A stretch of 64,000 nt of DNA from Rattus norvegicus (GCF_036323735.1 NC_086036.1:42345550-42409549); one strand, 5' to 3'. Shown: positions 43,294 to 54,889, counted from the first letter of the stretch. Made by a program: numbers and translations. Notes: a model not told the origin generated them from the letters alone.

Positions 43294-43359
43294 TTTATCC
43301 TTGTAGCCTTTATTCTTGTATCTTTATTCTTGTATCTTTATTCTTGTAGCCTTGTAGCC
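43294..43359. repeat. 14-15 bp tandem repeat
   Basis: Four units of 'tttattcttgtatc' or 'tttattcttgtagcc' type, then an extra 'ttgtagcc'. Confidence 0.9.
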
Positions 43360-44611
43360 TAGTGTTCCTCCTATCATCACCTTGAATATACTCATGTTCA
43401 GCACTGAGTTCATGCTGCCCTGTATATACCCCTGTTTTCATTCTCTTGGGATGGCATGTCAAATCCCCCTTTCCATGAAGATTCACGGGGACTGGCAGCA
43501 GATCGTTCTGTCTGTCTGTAGTACGCCACTGCATTTGACTTCTTTCTGTTCAAGGTCTGATTCACTAGGCTCTATTCTGTGTCTGGGAAACCCTAAACTT
43601 TCCCAGAGGGATCACCTCGCCCTGCTCTTCTGAAGAAGCCTTGACCTCTGTATACTAAACTCAGGTCTGTGAGCAGTGATTCAGCAGCTTGCTTTCTTTA
43701 TCTGAACTTGAGATCTTATTATAATTTGCCTGCTCCACTGGGTCCATGGAAAAGCAAGTCAACATATAAAACAATGGAATTTTAGTTTGTTTTGGGATTG
43801 TCTAATTTCTTCCCTGGGGCTAGGCCCCAGTTCTGGCATCTCCCAAAGAGCCAAGTGCTGGGGGCCAAGAGACAGTGGGTTCTCTGTTTTGCTACAGATG
43901 GGATAGGCTGAGTGCTTGTCATTTCTGTCCTTGGTTTTAATGGTCTTCTGCTGTTCCCATGTCATGCTGGGAGCTTGGGGATCTTTGTGAAGCTGCTTAT
44001 ATTTCTGTCAATGCGCACAATGTGGCCATCCCTTTCCAGGCTGGCAGCCTTCCTAGTGGGCTGCTTAATGTGGGACTCTGCCCCCCTCTGATCCTGGGAC
44101 TGGCTCCAGACCTCTGCCTCTTCTCTTCTTCTCTAAGCCCAGAGGATTTGGGAAGTTTGAGGGAACTTCTTCATTCTGGTTCTTCAGGGTGTGAATAGAG
44201 AATCTCTTCCCTCAAGGGCTTGGCTTTTATAAAAGAAAGACACAAAGGCTGGGGTTTGCCCTGTTTCCCACTGGATTGTGTGACTCTCTAGAGAGGGAGA
44301 TCTGAGCTGGAGCTAGAGGGGGCAGGGTGGGAGAGATTTTTTTTGGAAAGGGAGGAAAATATAGAAAGGGGGGAAAACGAAGGTTTGAGAAGAAGTTCTG
44401 CCTTCTGAGGATTTGGTGTTGTTTTTAATAGTTACCTTCAGACACCCCTGGTGGTAAGTCAGGAGCCAAACGCAGCCTCTCCCCACTCAAGACCTCTCTT
44501 CACATTTGCAATGGCAGCAGCAGGCACTGTTAGCTCAAGGACTAAGTTTTCAATGTCTTATGTTTATCTGCTTACTCATATTTACTCTGGAATATGTTCA
44601 CACACACATGC
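43360..44611. other. Unique sequence, nothing recognised
   Basis: No repeat family or gene is recognised. Confidence 0.35.
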
Positions 44612-44640
44612 CATATATATATATATATATATAATATGAT
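44612..44640. repeat. (TA)n microsatellite
   Basis: TATATA repeat followed by AT-rich sequence. Confidence 0.9.
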
Positions 44641-45249
44641 ATATTGGTTTATATATGATAACCAAAATTTTCAAATGGGGACCTTTTCATCCTGTAATGG
44701 CCTCTCTTTTTAGGAAAAAAACTGAGGGAGAACTGTAGCATCTGTTTCTAGAAAAGAAACTTAGGATTCCCAGCAATATCAGAAGTTAAGTAGTTAGAAA
44801 CTGGGCAGATCTCTGGCAGAAGATCCCCACCTGTGGACCTTAGAAAATTCATTCATAAACAGTGTTCATCCATTAGCTAAGCCAGGAACATCCCTATCTG
44901 AATATTTGGCTACATCCAAAGTATTGTAGTGGATGCAACAGAGCATACCCAAAGAATGCCTTATATCAGTGGTGTGGACTGCTACACAAGCCTTAAAGGA
45001 CCCAAAAGACCACAATAGCATTGGGATGCGATGCTCACCCTGAAGGCAAGTGTGGTGGCTTGACCTGTGATTTTATTATCCAGGTACTAGGATATGGCTT
45101 ACTTTGATAATCCTATCTTCTTCACTCTCTGAAATGGGAATAAATAAAACATTATTATAAGATACTATGAAGTGTGAATAGATACACTAATACAGGAAGC
45201 AATGGGTAGTGTTTGCTATATTTATTAGTAAAACTTTTCTTACTTTCTA
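44641..45249. other. Unique sequence
   Basis: Nothing recognised. Confidence 0.3.
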
Positions 45250-45314
45250 TTACCTTCCTTTCTTCCCTCCCTTTCTTTTTTTCTTTCCCTTTTCCTTCCT
45301 TTCTTTCAATTCCT
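45250..45314. repeat. (TTCC)n-like polypyrimidine tract
   Basis: Nearly pure C/T with CTTCC and TTTCTTTC units. Confidence 0.85.
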
Positions 45315-45462
45315 TCTTAATCACAATATCATCTCTTAGATGATCATCTAAACTTCTAAAAAGAATATTTAGATTTACCATTCTGTCCATTGTACTTTAG
45401 ATAGAACTGTAAACAATTCAGCATTATCTGTCATTTTAGGGCACTTAGCCTCATGGTCAATG

Positions 45463-45832
45463 TCCTAGTTTGAGCCACTGCTGTGATGTAACACCATGAT
45501 CAAAAGCAACCCGGGGAGAAAGGGTGTTTATTTCTCTTATAGTCCAAATAACAGTACATCATCAAAAGCAGGTCAGGAACTCAAACAGGACAGGAACCTG
45601 GAGGCAGGAGCTGTTGTAGAGGCCATGGAGGGGTGCTGCTTACTGGCTGGCTCCCCATGGTCTGCTCAGCCTGCTTTCTTTTAGACCAGGACCAACAGCC
45701 CAGGAATGGCACACTGACAATGGGCTGGACCTTCCTCCATCAATCACTAATTAAGAAAATGCCTTACAGCTGGATCTTTACGGTGGAGTTTTCTCCTGGA
45801 GGCTCAAGTTGACACAAAGCTAGCATACCCAG
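45463..45832 (+). mobile_element. Rodent repeat family A, most complete copy
   Basis: 'gatgtaacaccatgatcaaaagcaacccggggagaaaggg', 'gaacctggaggcaggagctg', 'cctccatcaatcactaattaag' and the terminal 'caagttgacacaaagctagc' define the family. No coding capacity. The three other copies (33660, 49297, 59370) are in the opposite orientation. Confidence 0.75.
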
Positions 45833-46016
45833 CACTGAAATAGACAACTATTTTGTGATTTTTGTTCTCCATCTGAATTTTAGGCAACTGGCTTCTAGTC
45901 ATTCTATTAATATCTGTTCTCGATTACGTCAGATACGAGGAATGAAATTCTAAGAAATATTGTTTTAATCAAACATTCAAAGCATGTTTATCAGGCCACA
46001 AAGATGTCAAGGAAGT

Positions 46017-46176
46017 GAGTAAAGACACTGACAACCAAGCCTGATGGCCTGAGGTTGATTCTCAGAACCCACATGGGAGAAGAAAAGAACTGACAGTCTT
46101 GGGAGTTGTCCTCTTACCACATTTACACTGTAGCTCACGTGTAAATAAATGTAAAAAAGAAGAAGAAGAAAGAAAA
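46017..46176 (+). mobile_element. B3 SINE
   Basis: 'caagcctgatggcctgaggttgattctcagaacccacatgggag' and 'aactgacagtcttgggagttgtcctct' match B3. It ends with AAGAAG repeats at 46154-46176. Confidence 0.88.
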
Positions 46177-47464
46177 ATATGCATATCGGTGCATATTATT
46201 GAAAATCTGGAAGCAGGATGCAACTCTGGGTGAATTTAATTCTCAGGCTCAACAATGTCATCAATGGGGGTGGGGGTACTGGTTTTTCTTACCAAAAGTG
46301 AGGTTCATTGTGAGGTGGTCTCATCTGTAGGTGTCATCTGGTTTGGCTGCTGACAAATTCCATGTGTGTCCTAGCATAGTCTGAGAGATAGCCATTGTGG
46401 GGAGTGCTAACAAAAAGCAAGACGCTTTCTTCCTAATCACTAAGCTGTCCCCAGTTCTGCTGGCCTAGCTTTTGTACCATGCACTCTTGAAGCAATTTCT
46501 GTGCTAGGGGAGAGGTGGTAGCGACTGGTTTAGACTCAAGCTGCATATTCATCCTCAATGGGAAAAGTGTCACATTCTATCTGGTTCAGAGCATGGTGGC
46601 TCATTGGAGGTATGACTACCTGGAAAAGGGAAATCAGGCCAGTCGCAACAATGGATGATGAATGAATACCAGGAAAGCCTTTTCGACTCCAATGAGGTAA
46701 CTGTGCCACCTAATAAGCTAGGATTTAGCATTTCTAAGAGCATTCTGTTATCACTTACTGCCCAAGGCTGGATTGATGATTTGGGGTTTTGTTTGTTATC
46801 TGTTTTGTGTTAACAGCATAACGTATGCCTCATATAAGCCTTAGGCTCACGAGTACGAACTGTGCCCAGGACTGAGTCAGAAGACTCTAGCCATGGAAAA
46901 TTCATATTAGACATGATTGTGAAGGGCTGAGTGCTCATAAAGGCATATCCATATATATTAAAAGCAATCCCTTATGGTGCCCTACTTTCAGAAGGGAATT
47001 TTAGGGGGATGAGGGAGAATTAAGAGAGTCTGTGAATACAAAGCACGTTATATGTATGTACATAAATGTCACAGTGAAACTGACTATTTTGCACAGTGAA
47101 TATACACTTAATAATTTTTTAGGAAAACAGAAATTCTAGTAGGATTGGGCTTTAACAACGTGCACAAATGTTTGTATATTTTTCATGTCAGCTTCTAACT
47201 AATCTGAGGAACTGGAAAAGGACAATTTTTAATTTTTAAGGTAAGTAGAGGGCTCTAAATTCTAACTGGTATCACTGTGATGCTCGGCAGTTTCCAGATT
47301 TTTTTCCTCCACTAAGTTATACAGGTAGGAGGCGTTCTCTGAGGACAGATTTCTATGGGGACACTAAGTACTCCTGTTACTACTTTAGCTGTATATACAC
47401 TTATTCAAAAATTACACGAGAATTCAAATCAGTGACAGATTCTTCTCTATATCCCTTACTTGTC
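46177..47464. other. Unique sequence
   Basis: No repeat family is recognised. A 49-nt splice-like segment at 47192-47240 is described in the findings. Confidence 0.35.
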
Positions 47465-47965
47465 TTATTGCTAGGATAAAATGGCCGACTGTGAACTTAA
47501 GGAAGGAAGCACACCTGTGTGCTGTCAGTTCCTCAGGCTATCACCAAGGCAGAGATGGCATCACAGTCAGTATAATGTTTCAACTTCAGGCCTCTAAGCA
47601 CACCTATGAGGTATAATATAGACAGAGCCTAGTTTCTGAGAATGTCTCTGAGGAATTGCCTTGATGAAGCTAATTAGTAACGTGAGGGGCCTTATTAACT
47701 GTGAGCAGAATATCAAGAATTCCTTGCTGGCTGGAGATCAGGACTGTATACATTGGAAAGGGTAAGTTGACATGCTCATGTCTAGTGCTTTCTGCCCTTG
47801 ACTGTGGATACAAAACACTATGACCTGCTATCTCTCCTACTACTGTAACTTCCCTTCAGGGATGGGCTATAACCTGGAGCTGTGAGATAAAACAAACCCC
47901 CTTTTCACCATGTCACTTTTGGCTGGTATGTTGCCATCGCAACAAGGATAAGAAGCCAAGAGAGA
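47465..47965. mobile_element. Rodent repeat fragments (tentative)
   Basis: 'ttgctaggataaaatggccgactgtgaacttaagga' and 'gggctataacctggagctgtgagataaaacaaaccc...tgttgccatcgcaacaa' resemble the two ends of common rodent repeats ('ctgtgataaaatacc', 'gagccaaaataaacccttt'). They may be two insertions. Confidence 0.4.
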
Positions 47966-48062
47966 AGCTATGGCAGTAGCAGGAAACATTACACTACATT
48001 TACCACCAGGAAGCAAAAAGCAATGATGAACTCTAGTGTTCAACACACTTTCTCATTTTTTT

Positions 48063-48244
48063 GTTTTAAACATTTATTTATTTTATATATGTGAGTACAC
48101 TGTTGCTGTCTTCAGACACACCAGAAGAGGCCATCAGATCCTAGTACAGATGGTTGTGAGCCACCATGTGGTTGCTGGGAATTGAACTCAGGACCTCAGG
48201 AAGAGCAGTCAGTGTTCTTAACCACTAAGCCATCTCTCCAGCCC
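48063..48244 (-). mobile_element. B2 SINE
   Basis: Antisense B2, nearly full length: 'gtgagtacactgttgctgtcttcagacac', 'gatggttgtgagccaccatgtggttgctgggaattgaac' and 'aagccatctctccagccc'. Confidence 0.96.
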
Positions 48245-48490
48245 TACTTTCTCCTTTTTATTCAGCCCATGATCTCAACTCATGGAACGATAGTGTCCAC
48301 AATTAGAGTAAATTTGTCCTTCAATTTTCCTTATCTACATAACCCCTTATAGACATGGCCAGAGATTTGTTCTCATGATGATTATAAATCCCATTAAATC
48401 GGCAAACCAAGTTAGCCACCCAATTCCCAAACCTTTGTTTTGCATTAGGCAGATGAGGTTAGATTATGCTACAGTAAGAAACAACTCTGA

Positions 48491-48675
48491 GGCCAGTGAG
48501 ATGGTTCACTGGGTGAGGGTCCCTGGCTCCAAGCCTGATGACCCAAGTTCCACTCCCAGAATCCACATGGTGGAAGTGGAGAACCGACGTTAGAAAGTTA
48601 TCTATTGACCTATGTACAAGCTGTGCCATGTATGCATATATGTCCACATAAACATGCACACACACATACACGGAA
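48491..48675 (+). mobile_element. B3 SINE
   Basis: 'ggccagtgagatggttcactgggtgag', 'caagcctgatgacccaagttccactcccagaatccacatggtgg' and 'ggagaaccgacgttag' match B3. The tail runs into CA-rich sequence. Confidence 0.92.
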
Positions 48676-48800
48676 CATATATGTGTGTGTATGTGTGTTC
48701 ATGTGCACATGTATATCATACATGTGAATATATGATGTACATGGCATATATGTTGCATGTGTATGTGCATATGTATATTATACACATATATGTATTTTTT
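48655..48800. repeat. Imperfect (TG/CA/TA)n tract
   Basis: Mostly alternating purine-pyrimidine grown from the SINE tail. Frames are artefacts. Confidence 0.85.
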
Positions 48801-49296
48801 TAAGGAAACAACTCAATGCTTGAGCAGAGAAATAATTTCTTTATCAATGTGACCTTACAGCAGAAGGGACCTCCCAGGCACCTGGCTAGCAGAGAAAAGT
48901 TACACACTAAGTCTCACATCTGGGCAGAGTTAGTATTTCAAATTGAAAACTTGTTATTATGTCCCCAGAATGCCACCTATCAGTTGGTTCCTATTTTATA
49001 ACAAATATAAGTCACACAGATTATACTACTTGAGGACAGGGGAAAGTAATACCACTATATGCTCTGAGAAGGGGAGATGGAGATTTTTATGAAAGCCTTA
49101 ATTACCATTGCTGATTTAAAAAGAGAGAAAAGAATCGTTTGTGAAAACTGAGTTCTGAGCCCCTCAGTGTTTAGTTTTTAGTTAGTTATGTCTCCTAGTT
49201 TCTAATAAAGCTGATGGGAGTCCTCTCGGGTCAGTTTCTCCATGTGTGCCAGGCAGAAAGAAGGATTTTATAATACTCTGATGCTTATTGTTCTGA
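48801..49296. other. Unique sequence
   Basis: Nothing recognised. Confidence 0.3.
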
Positions 49297-49658
49297 TAGC
49301 TTTGATAGTCAACTTGACACAGCCTAGAGTCATCTGAGAGGAGAAACTTCAACTGAGGACTTGCCTAAATCAGACTGGACCATGGAAATATCTATGGGAG
49401 ATTGTCTTGCTTAATAATTGATGTAGGAGGGCTCGTTCTTAGGCAATTGGTCTTGGGCAGTATACAAAAACCTAGCTGAGTAAAAGCCTATGAATGTCTG
49501 AGCCAGCAAGCAGCATTCCTCAATGGTTCCTGTTTTAAGATCCTGCTGAGTTCCTGCCCTGACTTCCTTCAATGATGTTCAAGACACAGAACTATCTAAA
49601 TAAATCCTTTCTTCCCCTCATGGCTTTGTTTATGATATTTGTCTCAGCAATAGAGATT
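49297..49658 (-). mobile_element. Rodent repeat family A
   Basis: 'gatagtcaacttgacacagcctagagtcatctgagagg', 'gttcctgccctgacttcc' and 'gtctcagcaatag'. Opposite orientation to the 45463 copy. Confidence 0.7.
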
Positions 49659-49659
49659 G

Positions 49660-50005
49660 TGGTGATTTAAATATGTTTGACCCAGTGAGTGGCACTATTA
49701 GGAGGTGTGGCCTTGTTGGAATAGGTGTGGCTTTGTTGGAAGATGTGTATCACTATCAGGGTGGGCAATGAAACCCTCTTCCTAACCACATGGGAGCCAG
49801 TCTTTTCCTAGTGTCCTTAAGATGAAGATGTAGAACTCTCAGCTCCTCTTGGACTGCGCCTGCCTGGATGCTGCCATGTCCTTGCCTTGATGATAATGGA
49901 CTGAACCTCTGAACCTGTAAGCCAGCCCTAATTCAGTGACGTTTTTATAAGAGTTGCTCTGGTCATGGTGTCTGTTCACAGCAATAAAACCCTAAGTAAT
50001 AACAG
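49660..50005 (+). mobile_element. Rodent repeat family B
   Basis: 'ggcactattaggaggtgtggccttgttggaa', 'gatgtagaactctcagctcc' and 'gtctgttcacagcaataaaaccctaagtaa' match the copy at 30440-30792. It abuts family A directly. Confidence 0.75.
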
Positions 50006-50269
50006 GTAAAACTAGAAAACATGTTGTCTGCATACTTTAGTTTGGCAGACTAAAATATTGTTATATAAATAAAAGCACTACAAAATGAAAATTGATTTCA
50101 AAGGACCCAGTGAAGACCCAGACTAAAACTCAGTTAACCACCTAATATTAGTCAATACATACCTACATATGTGTATTTATAAAGTTTTAGAGTAACTGAA
50201 ATTCTAACTACATCTGTTTATAATACAAAACATTATATTAATTTCTGTTTTGACTGCAATTTTTTTATT

Positions 50270-50410
50270 TTGTTTTTTCAAGATAATGTTTCTCTGTATG
50301 GCCCTGGCTGTCCTGGAACTTGCTCTGTAGATCAGGCTAGACTCAGAGATTGGCCTGCCCCTGCCTCCTGAGAGCTGGATTTAAGGTATGCACTACCACT
50401 GTCTGACTTC
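50270..50410 (-). mobile_element. B1 SINE
   Basis: Antisense B1: 'caagataatgtttctctgtatggccctggctgtcctggaact', 'gatcaggctagactcagagattggcctgcc'. Ends 'gcactaccactgtctgac'. Confidence 0.95.
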
Positions 50411-50579
50411 GTTTTCTTAGTTTTCTGCAGCAAATGTCTTGAATAATGGTCATGCTGCATTTGTGGTCAGCTAAAATACTGAAGAAGCAATTGAAAAGGG
50501 TAAAATTCTAGATGATCTGACATTCTTGTCCCTCACCCTATGGGCCAGTCATAATTCTCTCCTCTCGAGTGTGGGCAGG

Positions 50580-51060
50580 ACTGTAAATGCCGTGAAATGT
50601 TGTTATATGTCAAAGAGATTTTTTAGATGAGATTAAAGTCCAAACTCCGTTGATGAGCTAGCCAAAAGGGAAAGTGCTCTGCATGGGTGGGCTTGAGCTA
50701 ACTAGGCAAGCTTTTGAGAAACAAGAGTCCAAATCCCACTTTACCTAGCCTTGAAGAGTTCAGCTGCTCTGTTGGGTTAGGGGGCCATGAGTGGCAAGAC
50801 AGAAGATGTCCTTGAAAGGGACTGAAGGACAGTCAACAAGCCTTTGGGGACCTCATAGGACAGCTGCAAGGTAATTAATTCTGCCAACACACAGGGAGCA
50901 TGAAGGAGGATGCTGCCTCAGATGAGCTAACATCCTAGCCTACTCCTTGACATAGTGAGAAAGGGCCTTTGCAGAGCGCTTAGTTACACAATGCCTAATG
51001 CTGACCTGTGGGAACTGAAGATGGAAGCTGGTCTTGCTCTAAGCCAGTTATAGAATAAAA
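50580..51060 (+). mobile_element. Degraded mammalian LTR-like repeat (MaLR-type, tentative)
   Basis: Fragments such as 'ttagatgagattaaagtcc', 'gggtgggcttgagcta' and 'gggggccatgagtggcaag' fall in the order of a common mammalian repeat ('gatgtaattaaggtt...gggtgggccc...agggggccatgagccaag'). Similarity is weak. Confidence 0.4.
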
Positions 51061-51354
51061 ACGAACAACAAAACCCAAGTGGGTGTGGCAATAAGGGGTG
51101 GGGCCACTGCATAAAATCAAGGAAGCATGAGGATAAGCACACATTGTCCCTAACTAAAATGGTGGGAATCAGAACTGTGGTTAGCTTTGAGGGCGATCAG
51201 TTCCTGGGAAGACGAAGAAGGGACCCACTAGAATGTTAAGCATGATAACATCTTGGTGGAGGTGCTGGATTAGGGCATTAGTGCCTACATACAAAACCAA
51301 ACAAAGACCTGTATGCATGTTTAAGGCTTGCATATATTTATATCTTGTTAAAAA

Positions 51355-51600
51355 AGAGAACTCAGTGGGTATGAGTGCTTGCTATGTAAACTTAAGGACC
51401 CAAGTTCAAATCCTCAGCACTCCTGTAATTGAGTGTGGCCATAACAGGAGGATCACTGGGATTTGCTGACTCCCATCTTTGTTCCAGGTTCAGTCTCAGG
51501 GAATTAAGGTGAAATATGATAGACAGGATGCCTGATGTTCTTTTCTGGCCTCTTTGCAGGCATATGCACCTGTGTGGTACATACCCAAACACATACCACA
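51355..51600 (+). mobile_element. B3/RSINE-like SINE
   Basis: 'gagtgcttgctatgtaaacttaaggacccaagttcaaatcctcagcac', 'acaggaggatcactgggatttgctg' and 'caggttcagtctcagggaattaaggtgaaa' keep the order of the long rodent SINE. Confidence 0.75.
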
Positions 51601-51752
51601 CACACACAAACCACACACACACACACACACACACACACCTCACACACCACACACACACACCTCACACGCACACACCCACACACACACAGAGGGAAAGGGA
51701 GAGAGGGAGGGAAAGGGGGAGGGAAAGGGAGGGAGGAAAAGAGGGAGGGAGG

Positions 51753-51815
<63 letters not shown>
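51583..51815. repeat. Compound (CA)n(GGGA)n(GA)n microsatellite
   Basis: CA-rich block to about 51688, then GGGA/GGAA units to about 51757, then an uninterrupted GA run to 51813. His/Thr and Arg/Glu frames are artefacts. Confidence 0.97.
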
Positions 51816-51816
<1 letters not shown>

Positions 51817-51929
51817 AACAAGGAAAAATAAACCTCAGTGACCTTGCTCATGATTACCAACATTCCCTGAGCTAAACTCTACACATTTCAGGCCTTCAGG
51901 AAATACTTTAGAATATTTCTGTAACTCTG

Positions 51930-52110
51930 AGGGACAAAGCCAGGGCCTCACACTTGCCAGGCAGGCACTTTGTGGCTGAGTTCCATCCCAGACCCTTGTT
52001 TTGCAATAAAGTCTCCCTGTGTAGCCTAGGCTGGTCTACAGTCTGTTATGTACATCAAGTCGACCTCTCCGTTTCCTAGCTTCTACCTCTTGAATGCTGA
52101 AGAAACGCTT
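51930..52110 (-). mobile_element. Adjacent ID-like and B1-like antisense fragments
   Basis: 'cagggcctcacacttgccaggcaggcactttgtggctgagttcc' is ID-like and 'agtctccctgtgtagcctaggctggtctaca' is B1-like, both antisense. On the minus strand the order is B1 then ID, the reverse of a standard B4 (ID then B1), so two insertions or a rearrangement is likely. Confidence 0.7.
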
Positions 52111-52117
52111 TTTTTTT

Positions 52118-52260
52118 TTTTTGACTGTTGTAAAATATGCACGATGGAATCGTATAATTTGAATCATGTCAAGCATACAACTCAATGACGTTTAATACAT
52201 TCATATCATTGTGCAACCAACACCACCACCCGCCTCCAGAACTTTCACTATTCCAAGGGG
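52118..52260 (+). mobile_element. Ancient L1M LINE 3' fragment
   Basis: 'catacaactcaatgacgtttaatacattcatatcattgtgcaaccaacaccaccac' and 'ccagaactttcactattccaa' clearly match the old L1M segment 'gtacaattcagtggtttttagtatattcacaga.ttgtgcaacca'. Confidence 0.75.
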
Positions 52261-52587
52261 AGAGAAATACATCCTGCTGCAGAGACACCTGGCTCTGTTT
52301 TGTTTTTGCCATGTAAACAAGGCGGAGAACAATGCCTAGTGGTTTTCAAGGTATTTCTCCTATTGTACTTGCTTATGTATGAGCCTGCCCTTTAGGCTGA
52401 TGCATCTCCAGGGTTTTGTGAATAGTTCTTGGAAGGTTACTTTCTTCTTTTCAGGACCAAGTTGCTCTGTTTGTGTGTTCTTGTTGTTGTCTTAATAATT
52501 CCCTTCCAGCTCACCTTTCATCACTTTCTCATTCAAATCATGGTCTCCTTCATAATTCTCAAGAAACATCAAGACCATTTGACCTTT
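52261..52587. other. Unique or highly diverged sequence
   Basis: May be more of the preceding LINE, since mixed AT-rich text continues. Not assigned. Confidence 0.3.
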
Positions 52588-52645
52588 ACCACCACCCCCC
52601 ACCCCACCCCCCACCCTACCCCCACCCCACCCCCCGCACCTCCAC
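52588..52645. repeat. C-rich (CCCCA)n tract
   Basis: Repeated C3-C6 runs separated by single A or T. The minus strand has many G3+ runs with 1-nt loops, a strong quadruplex pattern. Confidence 0.92.
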
Positions 52646-53101
52646 CTGAAATGCTGTTATTTCCTTCCATGCCTGACAAGCATGGGCCATTAACTCTTTT
52701 ACAAAATTTATTAATCACTTACTCTCACTAGTTTCCAAAACCTTCTGGGGGTGGGGGTGGCTATTTGTCGTTAGATACTTGTTCAGGCATTAATTCCATT
52801 TGAAACTTCAGACCATCCTCCTCCTGTGCTTCCACCCTCCACGGCTGTGGCCTGGGGCACTTTTGGTTATTTATGTATTTCTACAATCTCTCGTTCATCT
52901 TCCTTTATATCCTTGCCTTATCTATTTCACTGAGTGTTACTAGCAAGCCAGGCTTTGTCTTCTGAACCTGGGATGACCTGTGCCACTCACTGGCACAATA
53001 TTATTTAATATTGACTGAATGGAAGTTAAGATGGGCACTGGGTACAGACTTTAAGGTTATAGCTAAATTACATCTGCCACTTAAAGGTCATGGCAGGGTA
53101 A
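52646..53101. other. Unique sequence
   Basis: Nothing firmly recognised. A MIR-tail-like 'ctcactggcacaatatta' is near 52985. Confidence 0.3.
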
Positions 53102-53330
53102 GTTGGGGGTGTAGCTTAGGTGTCAGGATGCTTGCCTAGCATGCATAAAACTCCGGGGTGGATTCTGAGCCCTGTGTAAACAGGGCTTGGTTGTGCACAC
53201 CTGTAAGCTCAGCATTCAGGGAGCAGAGACAGGAGAATCCAAATGTTAAGGTCTTCCTGGGTTACAGAAAAGGTTTGAGGCTAGCCTAGGATACATAAGA
53301 TCCTGTCTATAAATAAATATATAAATTAAA
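53102..53330 (+). mobile_element. B4 SINE (ID-B1 chimera)
   Basis: ID head 'gttgggggtgtagcttagg...gcttgcctagcatgcat' is followed by the B1-like part 'cagggcttggttgtgcacacctgtaagctcagcattc' and 'gatcctgtct'. The order matches B4. Confidence 0.9.
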
Positions 53331-53479
53331 ACTTCCGTACCTTAATCTGCAGGTACAGACAATATGGCTGTAATAGGTAGAGAAAATGAGGTGGAGCCTT
53401 TTAAAGTTGCCCGCATGTGATGGATTTATGATATTAATTGAACAAGTATGTAGGGACTGAATATTGACTCCTCCCCTAA

Positions 53480-53960
53480 AAATGGGCTCCCTCTCTTATT
53501 AATGAAGTCGGACATAGTGTACTGTAAATCTCCCAATGCTTAGTGCTCTCATTTCATGCATACTAATGAGGGCATGTCCTGCAGTGTGGTGGGGGAAATC
53601 ATTTATCCAGCAGTAGGGGAAATAACATCAGTACTTGGACCCCCGCTGACTTTGCTCACATTTTTACTTTATTTTTTTTTAAGATTTATATTGGCAGTCT
53701 AATGAAATCACTGAGTGCATTAAATAAAAGGCATGTCATTGCGAAGGTTATGAGCCTCCGTCTCCCCTTGGCATCTTCTAGGTAAGTGACGTATAGACCG
53801 GCTCCCCGTGGCTCTTTCTTCCACACAGCGGCTGTCATTTTCATTTCTGGTGTCTATTAAAAATTAATCACAGAACATTCAGAGAAACTCCAGAGTTTTC
53901 CATAAGGCTGGAAAGATAAGTTTTGATACAGGATGGCAATGTGTGTCTCCTCTGCACTAT
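53480..53960. promoter_or_regulatory. Candidate conserved element with exon-like core
   Basis: Repeat-free block with 'tcatgcatactaatgag' (POU/homeodomain-like, 53555) and retained CpGs. It also holds a complete splice grammar on +: CTGAC branch motif near 53649, T-rich tract, AG at 53682-53683, 98 nt, then GTAAGT at 53782-53787. See findings. Function is inference. Confidence 0.35.
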
Positions 53961-54280
53961 CCATGTTTAACGTGGATGGCAGTCTCATTCGCTAAGACAG
54001 AATACACTGAAAACACAACCTTAGACTTTTGTGGTCAAGCCTATAGTATTTCCTAAACTCTAGAAGCAAGGAAAGGGGTAGGGTAAGTATTCGGGCTAGT
54101 CTGCTGTTGCAAGCTATGATTTGAGCTCCTCCTCAAAGGGAAGATATGCCCAGACGGTGGATATCTGATCTGGCTACAGTTTAATGAGAGCAAACCCCAA
54201 GCAGCCCAGTGTGAAGGTTCAGGCATACTCATCCACTGCATTGTTCTTTAAATGTCAGTGGAAACACTTGTGGAAGTGGT
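53961..54280. other. Unique sequence
   Basis: Nothing recognised. Confidence 0.3.
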
Positions 54281-54490
54281 GGCGTGAAATACCTCAGCAG
54301 TAACAGTCCTTGCAGTGTATGCCTGAGGACCTCAGCTTGATCCTCAGAACCCAACATGGAAGAGAGGAACCAACTCCTAAAAGTTGACTTCTGACCCCCA
54401 CAAGCTTGCTATGCCATGCATATCTGCACTCAAGCACATAACACATACATACACACCCGTCACATACAGACACAATAATAATATATGAAA
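54281..54490 (+). mobile_element. B3 SINE
   Basis: 'acctcagcttgatcctcagaacccaacatggaagagaggaaccaactcc' and 'aaagttgacttctgacccccaca' match B3. Confidence 0.87.
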
Positions 54491-54888
54491 TTAAAACATT
54501 TGCATGTATTAGTTTGTAAGAGTACTGAAATAAAACAATTTTCTGACAAGAAAGCTAATAACTTAATGTGGCATCTCCCCAGCATCTTTGTTTCTGTATA
54601 TACTGTATCTATACAGTTGTCAGAGCAGTTCATACTGAGTAGGAGCCAATGGATTGATTCTTTAGTAGAGGACATTGGTTAGGATAGTTGCTGAACCAAC
54701 CTAGAACTGAAGGCCAAAAATGGATGAGGTCATGGCTGTTGTCACAGCCAGACAGAAATCAGGCCAGATCCTTTGCAGTGCTGATTGATAGAAGTTTTAT
54801 CTTTGCACCATAAAAAAGACAAGCTCTTATGATTTCCCCTCTGCCTTTGATTTGATTTCCTTATTTATTTTCCATTGTGTCAATTCTG

Positions 54889-54889
<1 letters not shown>
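54491..54889. other. Unique sequence
   Basis: Nothing recognised. Confidence 0.3.

Noticed and set aside
51504..51875. 119-codon frames on both strands
   Set aside because: Produced by the compound CA/GGGA/GA microsatellite.
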